This document shows positions 1 to 5,837 of a stretch of 5,837 bases of DNA, one piece after another. Below the pieces are notes generated by a model, which had not been told where the DNA came from, did no database searches, and saw only the letters and a program-made list of their open reading frames with translations. The stretch is from DATFYI01 sp035315125 (lineage in GTDB: Bacteria > Chloroflexota > Anaerolineae > Anaerolineales > Anaerolineaceae), in the NCBI GenBank assembly GCA_035315125.1, contig DATFYI010000094.1:1-5837 (forward strand), given 5' to 3'. How positions within the stretch are numbered: position 1 is the stretch's first letter; each line of letters begins with the position of its first letter. The position numbers and the translations under genes were made by a program.

Positions 1-1
1 G

Positions 2-859
2 ATCTTTAACCAATTTGAGGAGTTTGGCAACTATCTGTGGCATTATTCAGTGACAGGTCATGCCATGGAAGAAGTTCTGAAACATGTCATGGGATCAAAG
101 GATAACTATCGCGCAGTGACATTGACGACCGGCTCGGCTGGTACGATTGGTTGTGGAGATTATTTGAAGCAAAAATTCCCAACCAGCAAAATTACTGCCA
201 GTGAAGCTTTACAGTGCCCCACTTTGTTGGAAAATGGTTTTGGCTCGCACCGCATCGAAGGTATTGGTGATAAACATGTGCCGTGGATCCACAATGTCAA
301 GAATACCGACGTTATCGTAGCAATTGATGATAATGCTGTAGTCAATATCATGCGCCTGTTTAACGAACCAGCCGGTCGTGCCTATTTGGTTAAAAAAGGC
401 GTTCCCGAAAATGTGGTAACCCGTCTGGACTTACTCGGCTTCTCGGGTATTGCAAACGTACTTTCGGCGATCAAGACGGCCAAGTATTATGAGATGGGCA
501 AGAACGATATTGTATTGACGGTTTTAACAGATTCAATGGAGCTGTATGGAAGCAGAATCAAGGAAATGCGGGCAGAATCCGGAGATTACAGTGAAACCGA
601 TGCGGCCGAGCATTATGCAGGTTATTTGCATGGCGTTAGCACCGATCATATGCTGGAGATAAGCTATACTGATCGGCGCCGGGTTCACAATTTGAAGTAT
701 TACACATGGGTTGAGCAGCAGGGCAAGACCTATGAAGAAATTCTGGCGCAATGGTATGATCCGAATTATTGGACGGATCTGCAGAGCCAGGTATCCGACA
801 TCGATCGCCTGATCACTGAGTTCAATGAAAAAGTCGGTTTGGTAAAAGATCTGAATTAA
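2..859 (+). CDS. PLP-dependent fold-type II enzyme, cysteine synthase/CBS-like (5' end cut off)
   Basis: Seen: the frame is open from base 2 to the TAA at 857-859, giving 285 residues. The GTG at base 50 is an internal valine codon, because in-frame coding continues upstream of it (IFNQFEEFGNYLWHYS). The glycine-rich phosphate-binding loop is TTGSAGTIG at visible residues 42-50, equivalent to GTGGT in cysteine synthases. GFGSHRIEGIG lies near residues 79-89, and LLGFSGIANVLSA near 134-146 resembles the late SSGAN-type motif. DIVLTVLTDS (about 159-168) resembles the conserved segment near the end of the catalytic core. Known: these enzymes carry out beta-replacement or beta-elimination on amino acids through a PLP Schiff base on a lysine. 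That lysine would lie upstream of the window, with roughly 130 or more residues missing. Odd: about 100 residues follow the catalytic core (including YYTWVEQQGK), longer than in a minimal cysteine synthase. The substrate cannot be assigned. The family is confident; the exact reaction is not. Confidence 0.9.
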   Translation: MFNQFEEFGNYLWHYSVTGHAMEEVLKHVMGSKDNYRAVTLTTGSAGTIGCGDYLKQKFPTSKITASEALQCPTLLENGFGSHRIEGIGDKHVPWIHNVKNTDVIVAIDDNAVVNIMRLFNEPAGRAYLVKKGVPENVVTRLDLLGFSGIANVLSAIKTAKYYEMGKNDIVLTVLTDSMELYGSRIKEMRAESGDYSETDAAEHYAGYLHGVSTDHMLEISYTDRRRVHNLKYYTWVEQQGKTYEEILAQWYDPNYWTDLQSQVSDIDRLITEFNEKVGLVKDLN

Positions 860-871
860 CTATTCACGAAG

Positions 872-914
872 CCAGGCTTCCGAAGGTTTTTTCTGCCTCG
901 GAAGCCTGGTTCTT
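872..914 (+). terminator. Probable intrinsic terminator after the PLP enzyme gene
   Basis: CCAGGCTTCCGA at 872-883 and TCGGAAGCCTGG at 898-909 form a perfect 12-bp inverted repeat around a 14-base loop that holds a run of six T. The repeat starts 12 bases after the TAA of the PLP enzyme. The downstream T-tract is weak (TTCTT), so termination may be partial. The stem is symmetric and could also act on transcripts from the other strand, but no minus-strand gene supports that. Confidence 0.75.
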
Positions 915-1008
915 ACCGGTGTGTGTCCTGTTGATAAGGGGTAAGGAAACCTGATTGGAATCCATCGTTTCTTGAAGGGTTCTTGCCCAATCGAAGTCGG
1001 GATAAACC

Positions 1009-1599
1009 ATGGTTGCTTTTCCACCTGCTAATGCTTTAATATTAATCGCAGTTATGCCAAACCGGCGAGATTTTGAAATAGCTCGCCTGCTAGGCTGGTA
1101 TCGCATCCCCTTACGGTTTGCCCCAAAAGTGGTTGATGTTGATTATTTGGCTTTTTACCAGACTGCTGCATTTGGTGAGGAAGCACGTTGGCAAATCGGC
1201 ACCTTTGCACAGGTGCGCGGTCACGAGCTGACTACTCGTAAAGAACTATTTAGAGATGAGCCTGAGCACCCGCGTTCAAATGAAGAATATTACAAAATAC
1301 AAATTGGCCCGTTGCAAATATTAGAAACACCCATTGTTACGACAAGTTGGCGCCGGCTCACTTTTTTATATACTACCGGTGACCTGTTTAGTAATGCCCG
1401 GACGATCAATGATCTGGTAGTTCGATCGGAGGAACGCGATCTTCTCTGGAAAAGTTTGAGAGATCGAGCCATGCATGGTCAGGAATCACAATACGTGGCG
1501 AATAATTTGCCCGAATTTGTAATCGAACCTGCTTTGCTGGCTATGCTGGGAGATTTAGGGCAGATCGCTGAGGACCAAGAACAATATCAGGATGATTGA
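1009..1599 (+). CDS. Conserved hypothetical protein, 196 aa, function unknown
   Basis: Seen: a soluble protein with no signal peptide and no membrane span. An in-frame TAA at 1003-1005 means the ATG at 1009 is the earliest possible start. A later ATG at 1054 would begin the protein at MPNRRDFEIA, but would cut off the hydrophobic strand ALILIAVM that precedes it. Neither start has a good Shine-Dalgarno sequence. Motifs that look conserved are PNRRDFEIARLLGWYRIPL (residues 17-35), DYLAFYQTAAFGE (45-57), VRGHELTTR (69-77), DEPEHPR (83-89), EEYYKIQIGPL (92-102) and RRLTFLYTTG (115-124). The C-terminal tail is acidic (EDQEQYQDD). Known: I remember similar proteins as uncharacterised in Chloroflexota and some other bacteria, and I know no experimental function. 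Context: it lies alone between a terminator and the hydantoinase gene, so it may be its own unit. The many Arg, Tyr and Trp residues might suggest nucleic-acid contact, but that is speculation. Confidence 0.85.
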   Translation: MVAFPPANALILIAVMPNRRDFEIARLLGWYRIPLRFAPKVVDVDYLAFYQTAAFGEEARWQIGTFAQVRGHELTTRKELFRDEPEHPRSNEEYYKIQIGPLQILETPIVTTSWRRLTFLYTTGDLFSNARTINDLVVRSEERDLLWKSLRDRAMHGQESQYVANNLPEFVIEPALLAMLGDLGQIAEDQEQYQDD

Positions 1600-1628
1600 G
1601 AAGTATCACTGCGGTTAGCAAATACCAG

Positions 1629-1634
1629 TATAAT
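1629..1634 (+). promoter_or_regulatory. hydA: Candidate -10 box (TATAAT) upstream of the hydantoinase gene
   Basis: This is a perfect TATAAT, 75 bases before the hydA start and 29 bases past the preceding stop codon. At 17-18 bp spacing the -35 region (around 1605-1611, ATCACTG) matches TTGACA poorly, and there is no TGn extension. A start near 1641 would give a leader of about 70 nt containing the imperfect hairpin at 1652-1679. It is a plausible sigma-70-type promoter for hydA and the membrane genes that follow, but weakly supported. Confidence 0.35.
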
Positions 1635-1651
1635 GCTGATAGAATTGGTTG

Positions 1652-1679
1652 AAGCCAAGTGAAACTCTCTTACTGGCTT
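1652..1679 (+). other. Imperfect inverted repeat in the 1600-1709 gap (leader hairpin or weak terminator)
   Basis: AAGCCAAGT at 1652-1660 pairs with ACTGGCTT at 1672-1679 except for one bulged A, leaving an 11-base loop. The bases after it (GATTTCAGG) are not a proper T-tract. It could be a weak terminator for the hypothetical gene, or a structure in the hydA 5' leader if the TATAAT at 1629 is used. I see no known riboswitch pattern around it. Confidence 0.35.
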
Positions 1680-1701
1680 GATTTCAGGTTATAAACACGT
1701 T

Positions 1702-1706
1702 GAGGT
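1702..1706 (+). promoter_or_regulatory. hydA: Ribosome binding site of hydA
   Basis: GAGGT lies four to five bases before the ATG at 1710. The spacing is short but usable, and it supports this start, which also fits the usual N-terminus of hydantoinases (a short beta strand beginning LLIRSGTLV). Confidence 0.65.
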
Positions 1707-1709
1707 AAT

Positions 1710-3128
1710 ATGGCACTATTAATTCGTTCAGGAACCCTGGTTACTGCCTCAGACACATTTAAAGCAGATATCCTTGTTGAAGGCGAACAAATTGTTCAAA
1801 TTGGAGCTGATCTGGATGTTCCAGAGAGTGCCGAGATTATTGATGCCAGCGGTAAACTTGTTTTACCAGGTGGAGTGGACGCGCATACCCATTTTGATTT
1901 ACCTTCTGGAACGACTGTCTCTTCAGACGATCATTACACTGGTCATAAGGCGGCTGCGTTTGGTGGTACAACAACCGCTATTGATTTTATCAATCAAGAC
2001 CTGAAGCCGTTAAAAGCCAACGTGGATGCCTGGCATGCCAAAGCAGATCATAAGGTAGCGGTTGACTTTAGTTTCCACATGAACATCAGCAACCTGGATG
2101 ATCAGGTAGAAAAAGAGATCCCGACTTTGGTAAACGAAGGGATAACCTCGCTTAAAACCTTTATGGCTTATAAGAATCTCCGCCTGTCGGATGGGCAAAT
2201 ATTCCGCATATTGCGCATAGCCGGAGAAAATGGCTTCCTTACGATGCTCCATGCTGAAGACGGCGATGTAATTGATATACTTGTTCCGGAAGCTTTGGCA
2301 GCCGGACATAAAAGCCCAGAATGGCATGCATTGACACGTCCTGCCTGGGGAGCCGTGGATGCGACTATGCGCGGAGCAGCATTAGCAGCCCAAGCAAAGG
2401 CGCCTATTTATATTGTCCATATGAATGCCGGAGGCGAAGCTGACCAGCTCCAATATGCCAGGGAAAAAGGCGTACCCATTATGGGTGAAACCTGCCCACA
2501 ATATCTATTTTTTACAATCGATAATTTACGACGCCCTGATGGAGCAAAATGGGTTTGCTCGCCACCAGTGCGAAGTAAAGAGGATAACGCCAGGCTCTGG
2601 AAAGCTCTCAGTGAAGGCACAATTCAAACTGTAGCTACTGATCACTGTGCATTCTTCGAGAATGGTAGAAAGACAATTATGTATGAAGGTAAACCCATTG
2701 CAATTCCCGGCAAAGAATTAGGCGCTGATGATTTTTCAAAGATACCCAACGGATTGCCAGGAGTTGGAGATCGGATGCCAGTGCTTTGGACTAGCGGGGT
2801 TGGAACAAAACGGATTACACCAAATCAATTCGTTGCCTTAACCTGTACAAATCCAGCTAAAATATTTGGTCTTTACCCGCGCAAAGGTACATTGATGCCC
2901 GGAGCGGATGCGGATATAGCGATTTGGGATCCGGAAAGGAAACTGACATACGGGATTGCTTATGCTCAGCACCGCACGGATTATAATCTTTACGAAGGAT
3001 GGGAACTGGTTGGGTATCCAGAGAAAGTATTTCTGCGCGGCAACCTGATTGTTGATGGGAATCAGTGGTTTGGCCGCCCTGGTATGGGAAGATATATATT
3101 CCAGAAACCATTTGCCCCAGTTCTTTAA
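1710..3128 (+). CDS. hydA: Dihydropyrimidinase / D-hydantoinase
   Basis: Role (known family): a cytosolic, binuclear-metal amidohydrolase that opens the ring of 5,6-dihydropyrimidines or 5-substituted hydantoins to N-carbamoyl amino acids, in pyrimidine degradation or hydantoin use. Seen: 472 residues, the usual full length. The N- and C-terminal strands form the small beta domain around a TIM barrel. Metal ligands are all present: H59 and H61 in GGVDAHTHFD, the lysine expected to be carboxylated at K149 in TSLKTFMAYK, H181 in MLHAED, H237 in YIVHMN and D311 in VATDHCAF. Substrate-loop residues Y154, S284 (CSPPVR) and N347 (IPNG) also match. The H312-C313 pair following D311 is typical of hydantoinases and dihydropyrimidinases rather than dihydroorotase or allantoinase. 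Context: it stops 7 bases before a complex I-like membrane gene, suggesting a shared transcript. No beta-ureidopropionase, carbamoylase or dihydropyrimidine dehydrogenase gene is in view, so the natural substrate is open. Family very sure; substrate unsure. Confidence 0.95.
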   Translation: MALLIRSGTLVTASDTFKADILVEGEQIVQIGADLDVPESAEIIDASGKLVLPGGVDAHTHFDLPSGTTVSSDDHYTGHKAAAFGGTTTAIDFINQDLKPLKANVDAWHAKADHKVAVDFSFHMNISNLDDQVEKEIPTLVNEGITSLKTFMAYKNLRLSDGQIFRILRIAGENGFLTMLHAEDGDVIDILVPEALAAGHKSPEWHALTRPAWGAVDATMRGAALAAQAKAPIYIVHMNAGGEADQLQYAREKGVPIMGETCPQYLFFTIDNLRRPDGAKWVCSPPVRSKEDNARLWKALSEGTIQTVATDHCAFFENGRKTIMYEGKPIAIPGKELGADDFSKIPNGLPGVGDRMPVLWTSGVGTKRITPNQFVALTCTNPAKIFGLYPRKGTLMPGADADIAIWDPERKLTYGIAYAQHRTDYNLYEGWELVGYPEKVFLRGNLIVDGNQWFGRPGMGRYIFQKPFAPVL

Positions 3129-3135
3129 AGTTTAG

Positions 3136-4737
3136 ATGCTGGTTTTACTGCCGGTCGTAATTCTGATATTCTCTGCCGCGCTGATTCTCATTTTGCAGAG
3201 GATCCGTCCTGGATTTGGATATACGTGGCTGATCGCAAGTGGGAGTTCTTTTGCTTGTTGGGGATTGATCTTATTCTTTCACTGGCAAGTCCCACCCATA
3301 TTTTTCCTATTTGGTTGGCAACCTGTCCAGCCGCTCAGTTCATCCCTTGCTTTCCAGGTTGACTCAATATCCTGGCCATTTGCCTTTAGCATGGCCAGCT
3401 TATTACTGGCCGTAATTTTGACATCCTCAGCCAGGTTACAAACTGGAAGTAATCCGCAATCTTGGGCGGCCAGTATGGTCATATCTGGCGCTGGGATTCT
3501 TTCCATACTGGCGGCTAACCCTATCACTCTGATATTGACCTGGACGGCGATTGATCTGATTGAGCTGGTGGTGAGGTTAGGAACGAATACAGATATCAAT
3601 CTCAGCCAACAATCTGTGGTCGCGTTTTCGGTAAGAGTCAGCGGGACTTTGGTATTGGTTTGGGCTTTGATCTTGAGCAGTTCTCAAGGACAAGTTTTGT
3701 CGTTCGAGAATGTGCTGCCAGGGGCCGGCATCTTATTATTATTGGCCGGCGGGCTGCGGTTGGGTGTTGTGCCGCTCCATATGGCTTATACCCAGGAGAT
3801 TCGTACGCGCAGAGGAGTTGGAAGTATTTTACGTCTCGCATCTCCAACTTCTTGCCTGGTGTTATTGGCACGTATGCCTTCAGCCGATGTTCCAGCGAAT
3901 TTAGTTCCGTATCTATTATTGTTTGCAGCAATGGCGGCAATATATGGTGCAGCTATGTGGTTTTGGTCTGAGAATGAGCTTAAGGGGAGACCGTATTGGG
4001 TCATCGCTTTAGCTGGGATTGGATTTGCCTCTGCAATTCGGGGTGAATCTCGTGCGGTTATCAGTTGGTGTGTTGTGATGGTATTAGCTGGTGGATTGAT
4101 TTTTTTGTTTTCTGCCAGGAATAATCTGATCAGGGCAATTCCCCTGCTGTGTTGTTTTACGATCAGCGGCTTACCCTACACCCCGGCTGTTTCTGGTTGG
4201 AATGGAATTTTTTCCAATCCCTTCAACTTTATAAGTGTGGGGTTTCTAGCCGCATATCTGTTATTATTATTAGGATATCTTCGCTTCAGTCTACAAGAAG
4301 GTGAATCGATTGCCCCGATGGAACGTTGGATCCAGGTAATCTACCCCTTTGGTCTGGTTTTATGCGTTATGTCATTATGGATCATTGGGATAACAGGTTG
4401 GAAGGATTCGTTTACATCCGGTCTATGGTTGGTAGGGTTGCTATCAGCTGCTTTGACTGCGGTAGGACTATTCTGGATATTGAAAGACAATCGAGTCTCA
4501 ACTAGTAAAATAGGTGAGCAGACATGGTTAGTGATCCTGGCCAGACGTGTGGGTAGATTCATGGCGTCTTTTGTGCAATTGGGCTGGTTATACAGCATTT
4601 TTAATATTTTGTTCCGTTTTATTCAACAAATAATTTTGGCGCTAACTACAATTTTTGAAGGCGATGGCGGTATCCTGTGGGCGATCCTTATGCTGACTAT
4701 TTTGGTCTCCATTATTCAAACAGGAGCTTTCCCGTGA
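3136..4737 (+). CDS. Divergent NuoL/M/N-like (Mrp-type antiporter-like) membrane subunit
   Basis: Role (inferred): ion-translocating subunit in the membrane arm of a complex I-, group 4 hydrogenase- or Mrp-related complex. Seen: 533 residues, almost wholly hydrophobic, with about 14 membrane spans by eye. FQVDSISWPFAF (73-84) fits the DGLS-like segment. LTWTAIDLIELVVRL (134-148) fits TM5, and GGLRLGVVPLHM (205-216) fits TM7 with its PLH signature. ISGLPYTPAVSGW (343-355) fits the broken TM12. The C-terminus has a basic segment (ARRVGR, 469-474), then FEGDGGILW (507-515) and a last span. Odd: R208 stands where the TM7 lysine is expected, T137 where the TM5 glutamate is expected (D140 and E143 are nearby), S238 at the TM8 lysine, and W355 at the TM12 Lys/Glu. 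An in-frame TAG at 3133-3135 makes ATG 3136 the earliest start. No clear Shine-Dalgarno is present, so it may rely on coupling to hydA, 7 bases upstream. Superfamily fairly sure; the complex is unknown. Confidence 0.8.
   Translation: MLVLLPVVILIFSAALILILQRIRPGFGYTWLIASGSSFACWGLILFFHWQVPPIFFLFGWQPVQPLSSSLAFQVDSISWPFAFSMASLLLAVILTSSARLQTGSNPQSWAASMVISGAGILSILAANPITLILTWTAIDLIELVVRLGTNTDINLSQQSVVAFSVRVSGTLVLVWALILSSSQGQVLSFENVLPGAGILLLLAGGLRLGVVPLHMAYTQEIRTRRGVGSILRLASPTSCLVLLARMPSADVPANLVPYLLLFAAMAAIYGAAMWFWSENELKGRPYWVIALAGIGFASAIRGESRAVISWCVVMVLAGGLIFLFSARNNLIRAIPLLCCFTISGLPYTPAVSGWNGIFSNPFNFISVGFLAAYLLLLLGYLRFSLQEGESIAPMERWIQVIYPFGLVLCVMSLWIIGITGWKDSFTSGLWLVGLLSAALTAVGLFWILKDNRVSTSKIGEQTWLVILARRVGRFMASFVQLGWLYSIFNILFRFIQQIILALTTIFEGDGGILWAILMLTILVSIIQTGAFP
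4722..4726 (+). promoter_or_regulatory. Ribosome binding site that fixes a GTG start at 4734
   Basis: AGGAG lies 7 bases before the GTG at 4734, inside the end of the upstream gene. It decides the start. An earlier in-frame GTG at 4677 would overlap the upstream gene by 61 bases and add a non-hydrophobic leader of 19 residues with no such site. Confidence 0.75.
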
Positions 4738-5321
4738 TCTTCCAGCAATTGAATGTCATTCCAGTTATCCTATTAATGGGATCTTCGCTTTCAATATTGA
4801 TTTCTCAACGATGGCGTTACACTTTGATTTCTCTTGCTGTTCAATACTTAGCAGTGTTTTGGCTGGTTGCGTTAGTTTGGCCCGTTGGATTAGCAGCGAT
4901 CAAATTGGTTGTCGGATTGATGGCGGGTGCATTGATTGGGTCTTTGCAACCTTCTGACGAGCTTGTAGAGGAGAAAGAAGCCAGTATTTCCGGACGGATA
5001 TTTCGTTCGTTGGCGGCAGGCTTAATTTGGTTGGTTGTTTTTTCAATTGCACCAGGATTAATGGATTGGTTCCCGGCTCAACCAGTGATTCTGTGGGGTG
5101 GTCTGATTCTGGTAGGCATGGGCCTTTTGCAACTTGGTATGACTACACGGCCATTAAGGATAATTGTAGGCCTTTTAACAGTTATTTCGGGTTTTGAGAT
5201 TTTGTATGCTTCAGTCGAATCATCAATTCTGGTGGCGGGGTTACTGGCAATGATTAACCTCGGCATCGGTTTAACTGGAGCATATTTATTGGCGGGTCCA
5301 GCTATGAAGGATCTTTCATGA
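4734..5321 (+). CDS. HyfE/NuoK-like integral membrane protein, 195 aa
   Basis: Role (inferred): small membrane subunit between two antiporter-like subunits, resembling HyfE of hydrogenase-4 and, in its last part, NuoK/MrpC. Seen: the GTG start overlaps the upstream TGA (GTGA), which suggests translational coupling. About seven spans are visible. Three lie at roughly residues 7-23, 29-49 and 51-70, with K57 inside the third (AAIKLVVGLMAG). A charged loop with DELVEEKEAS follows at about 74-84, then spans near 90-105, 117-137, 139-158 and 162-186. VISGFEILYASVESS (150-164) recalls the G-x-E-x-x-x-N-A helix of NuoK, with E155 in the place of its membrane glutamate. HyfE is about 216 residues, so the length fits. 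Context: flanked on both sides by NuoL/M/N-like genes, with a 4-base overlap at each end. It could equally be a lineage-specific subunit that only converges on HyfE in layout. Membrane protein certain; family call moderate. Confidence 0.7.
   Translation: MIFQQLNVIPVILLMGSSLSILISQRWRYTLISLAVQYLAVFWLVALVWPVGLAAIKLVVGLMAGALIGSLQPSDELVEEKEASISGRIFRSLAAGLIWLVVFSIAPGLMDWFPAQPVILWGGLILVGMGLLQLGMTTRPLRIIVGLLTVISGFEILYASVESSILVAGLLAMINLGIGLTGAYLLAGPAMKDLS
5307..5311 (+). promoter_or_regulatory. Ribosome binding site for the gene starting at 5318
   Basis: AAGGA lies 6 bases before the ATG at 5318, within the last codons of the HyfE-like gene. It supports the ATGA overlap as the true start of the last gene. 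Confidence 0.65.
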
Positions 5322-5837
5322 ACGCACCACTCATCTGGATTATCCTTCCTTTATTCGTTTCAATTGTTTTATGGTTTTTAAAGGAAAGAAGCCAGCTAGT
5401 CATCTGGTTGGCTAGCGGATTTTGTCTATTGTTGGCTTTTTTGGCCTGGCGAGTGCCTGTCGACAGTTTGGTTCAATTAGGACCGATTTCATTCACAATA
5501 TCGTCAACACTGACTTTTTTGGGCAGGAGTTTCATCCTGGCGGCGAGCAACAGCGCCTTCTTGATTTTGATTTATCTGATTGGTGCTTTCTGGTTGTTCG
5601 GCTCTATTGCGGCAGGCGTGCCCAATACTTTTGTCCCGCTTGGACTGGCACTGATTTCATTATTGGTCGCTGCATTAGCAGTACAACCATTCTTATACGC
5701 TGCTCTTCTTATTGAAATGGCTGTGCTCCTTAGCATCCCGATGCTGGTACCGCCTGGTAAAACGGCTGGACAAGGCGTTATCCGCTATCTGATTTTTCAG
5801 ACCCTGGCGCTTCCCTTTATTCTATTAGCGGGATGGG
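5318..5837 (+). CDS. Second NuoL/M/N-like membrane subunit (3' end beyond window)
   Basis: Role (inferred): another antiporter-like, ion-conducting subunit of the same membrane complex. Seen: ATG at 5318 overlaps the TGA of the upstream gene (ATGA), and the frame stays open for 173 residues to the window edge. The product starts MNAPLIWIILPLFVSIVLW and has about five spans so far, near 4-21, 27-44, 76-99, 103-121 and 123-142. TFLGRSFIL (66-74) precedes a helix, as in the early NuoL/M/N region. LYAALLIEMAVLLSIPM (126-142) fits TM5, with E133 where the conserved ion-path glutamate is expected. That is unlike the 533-residue subunit upstream, where this place is altered. GVIRYLIFQTLALP (153-166) fits the next span. 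The diagnostic TM7 lysine and PxH motif lie beyond the window, so the superfamily call rests on the N-terminal third and on context. Confidence 0.72.
   Translation, partial: MNAPLIWIILPLFVSIVLWFLKERSQLVIWLASGFCLLLAFLAWRVPVDSLVQLGPISFTISSTLTFLGRSFILAASNSAFLILIYLIGAFWLFGSIAAGVPNTFVPLGLALISLLVAALAVQPFLYAALLIEMAVLLSIPMLVPPGKTAGQGVIRYLIFQTLALPFILLAGW

Noticed and set aside
50..52. GTG as the start of the PLP enzyme
   Set aside because: The same frame is open back to base 2, and the residues encoded there read as part of the family's conserved core. The gene therefore begins outside the window.
864..1106. Minus-strand open frame of 80 codons across the gap between the PLP enzyme and the hypothetical gene
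   Set aside because: It runs through the terminator hairpin and overlaps the start of the real + strand gene. It has no recognisable motif and its product looks compositionally random.
1690..1695. TATAAA as a -10 box for hydA
   Set aside because: Transcription would start at or inside the ribosome binding site, and no -35 match lies at proper spacing.
3638..4004. Several open frames of 60-100 codons on both strands inside the 533-residue membrane gene
   Set aside because: They are shadow frames of a hydrophobic gene, with no ribosome sites and no protein-like motifs.
4677..4733. Earlier GTG start for the 195-residue membrane protein
   Set aside because: It would overlap the upstream gene by 61 bases and add a polar leader. 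The AGGAG at 4722-4726 points to the GTG at 4734 instead.
5422..5715. 97-codon + strand frame near the right edge
   Set aside because: It is out of frame with, and fully inside, the better-supported membrane gene starting at 5318, which has a Shine-Dalgarno site, an ATGA overlap and membrane-span periodicity.

Overview
The window looks like chromosomal DNA from a bacterium of moderate GC content (a little under 50% by eye). From remembered protein families I place it most plausibly in Chloroflexota, Anaerolineae-like, but this is not proven by the sequence alone. All supported genes are on the + strand and packed tightly. I saw no mobile element, CRISPR array, tRNA or rRNA.

Layout. (1) Bases 2-859 hold the 3' part of a fold-type II pyridoxal-phosphate enzyme of the cysteine synthase / cystathionine beta-synthase group. 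A perfect 12-bp inverted repeat, probably its terminator, follows at once. (2) Bases 1009-1599 encode a 196-residue soluble protein that I know only as a conserved hypothetical family. (3) After a 110-bp gap with a TATAAT box, a possible hairpin and a Shine-Dalgarno site, bases 1710-3128 encode a complete dihydropyrimidinase/hydantoinase with all expected metal ligands. (4) From 3136 to the right edge run three membrane-protein genes joined by a 4-base stop/start overlap at each junction. They are a divergent NuoL/M/N-like (MrpA/D-like) subunit of 533 residues, a 195-residue HyfE/NuoK-like protein, and the first 173 residues of a second NuoL/M/N-like subunit.

How they may work together. The last three genes look like part of the membrane arm of a complex I-related machine (a respiratory complex, membrane-bound hydrogenase or Mrp-type antiporter). 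No catalytic, Fe-S or quinone-binding subunit is visible, so the exact complex cannot be named. The hydantoinase gene ends 7 bases before the first membrane gene and may share its transcript, although no biochemical link is known to me. The most unusual point is that the first antiporter-like subunit appears to lack, or to have replaced, several ion-path residues of canonical NuoL/M/N.
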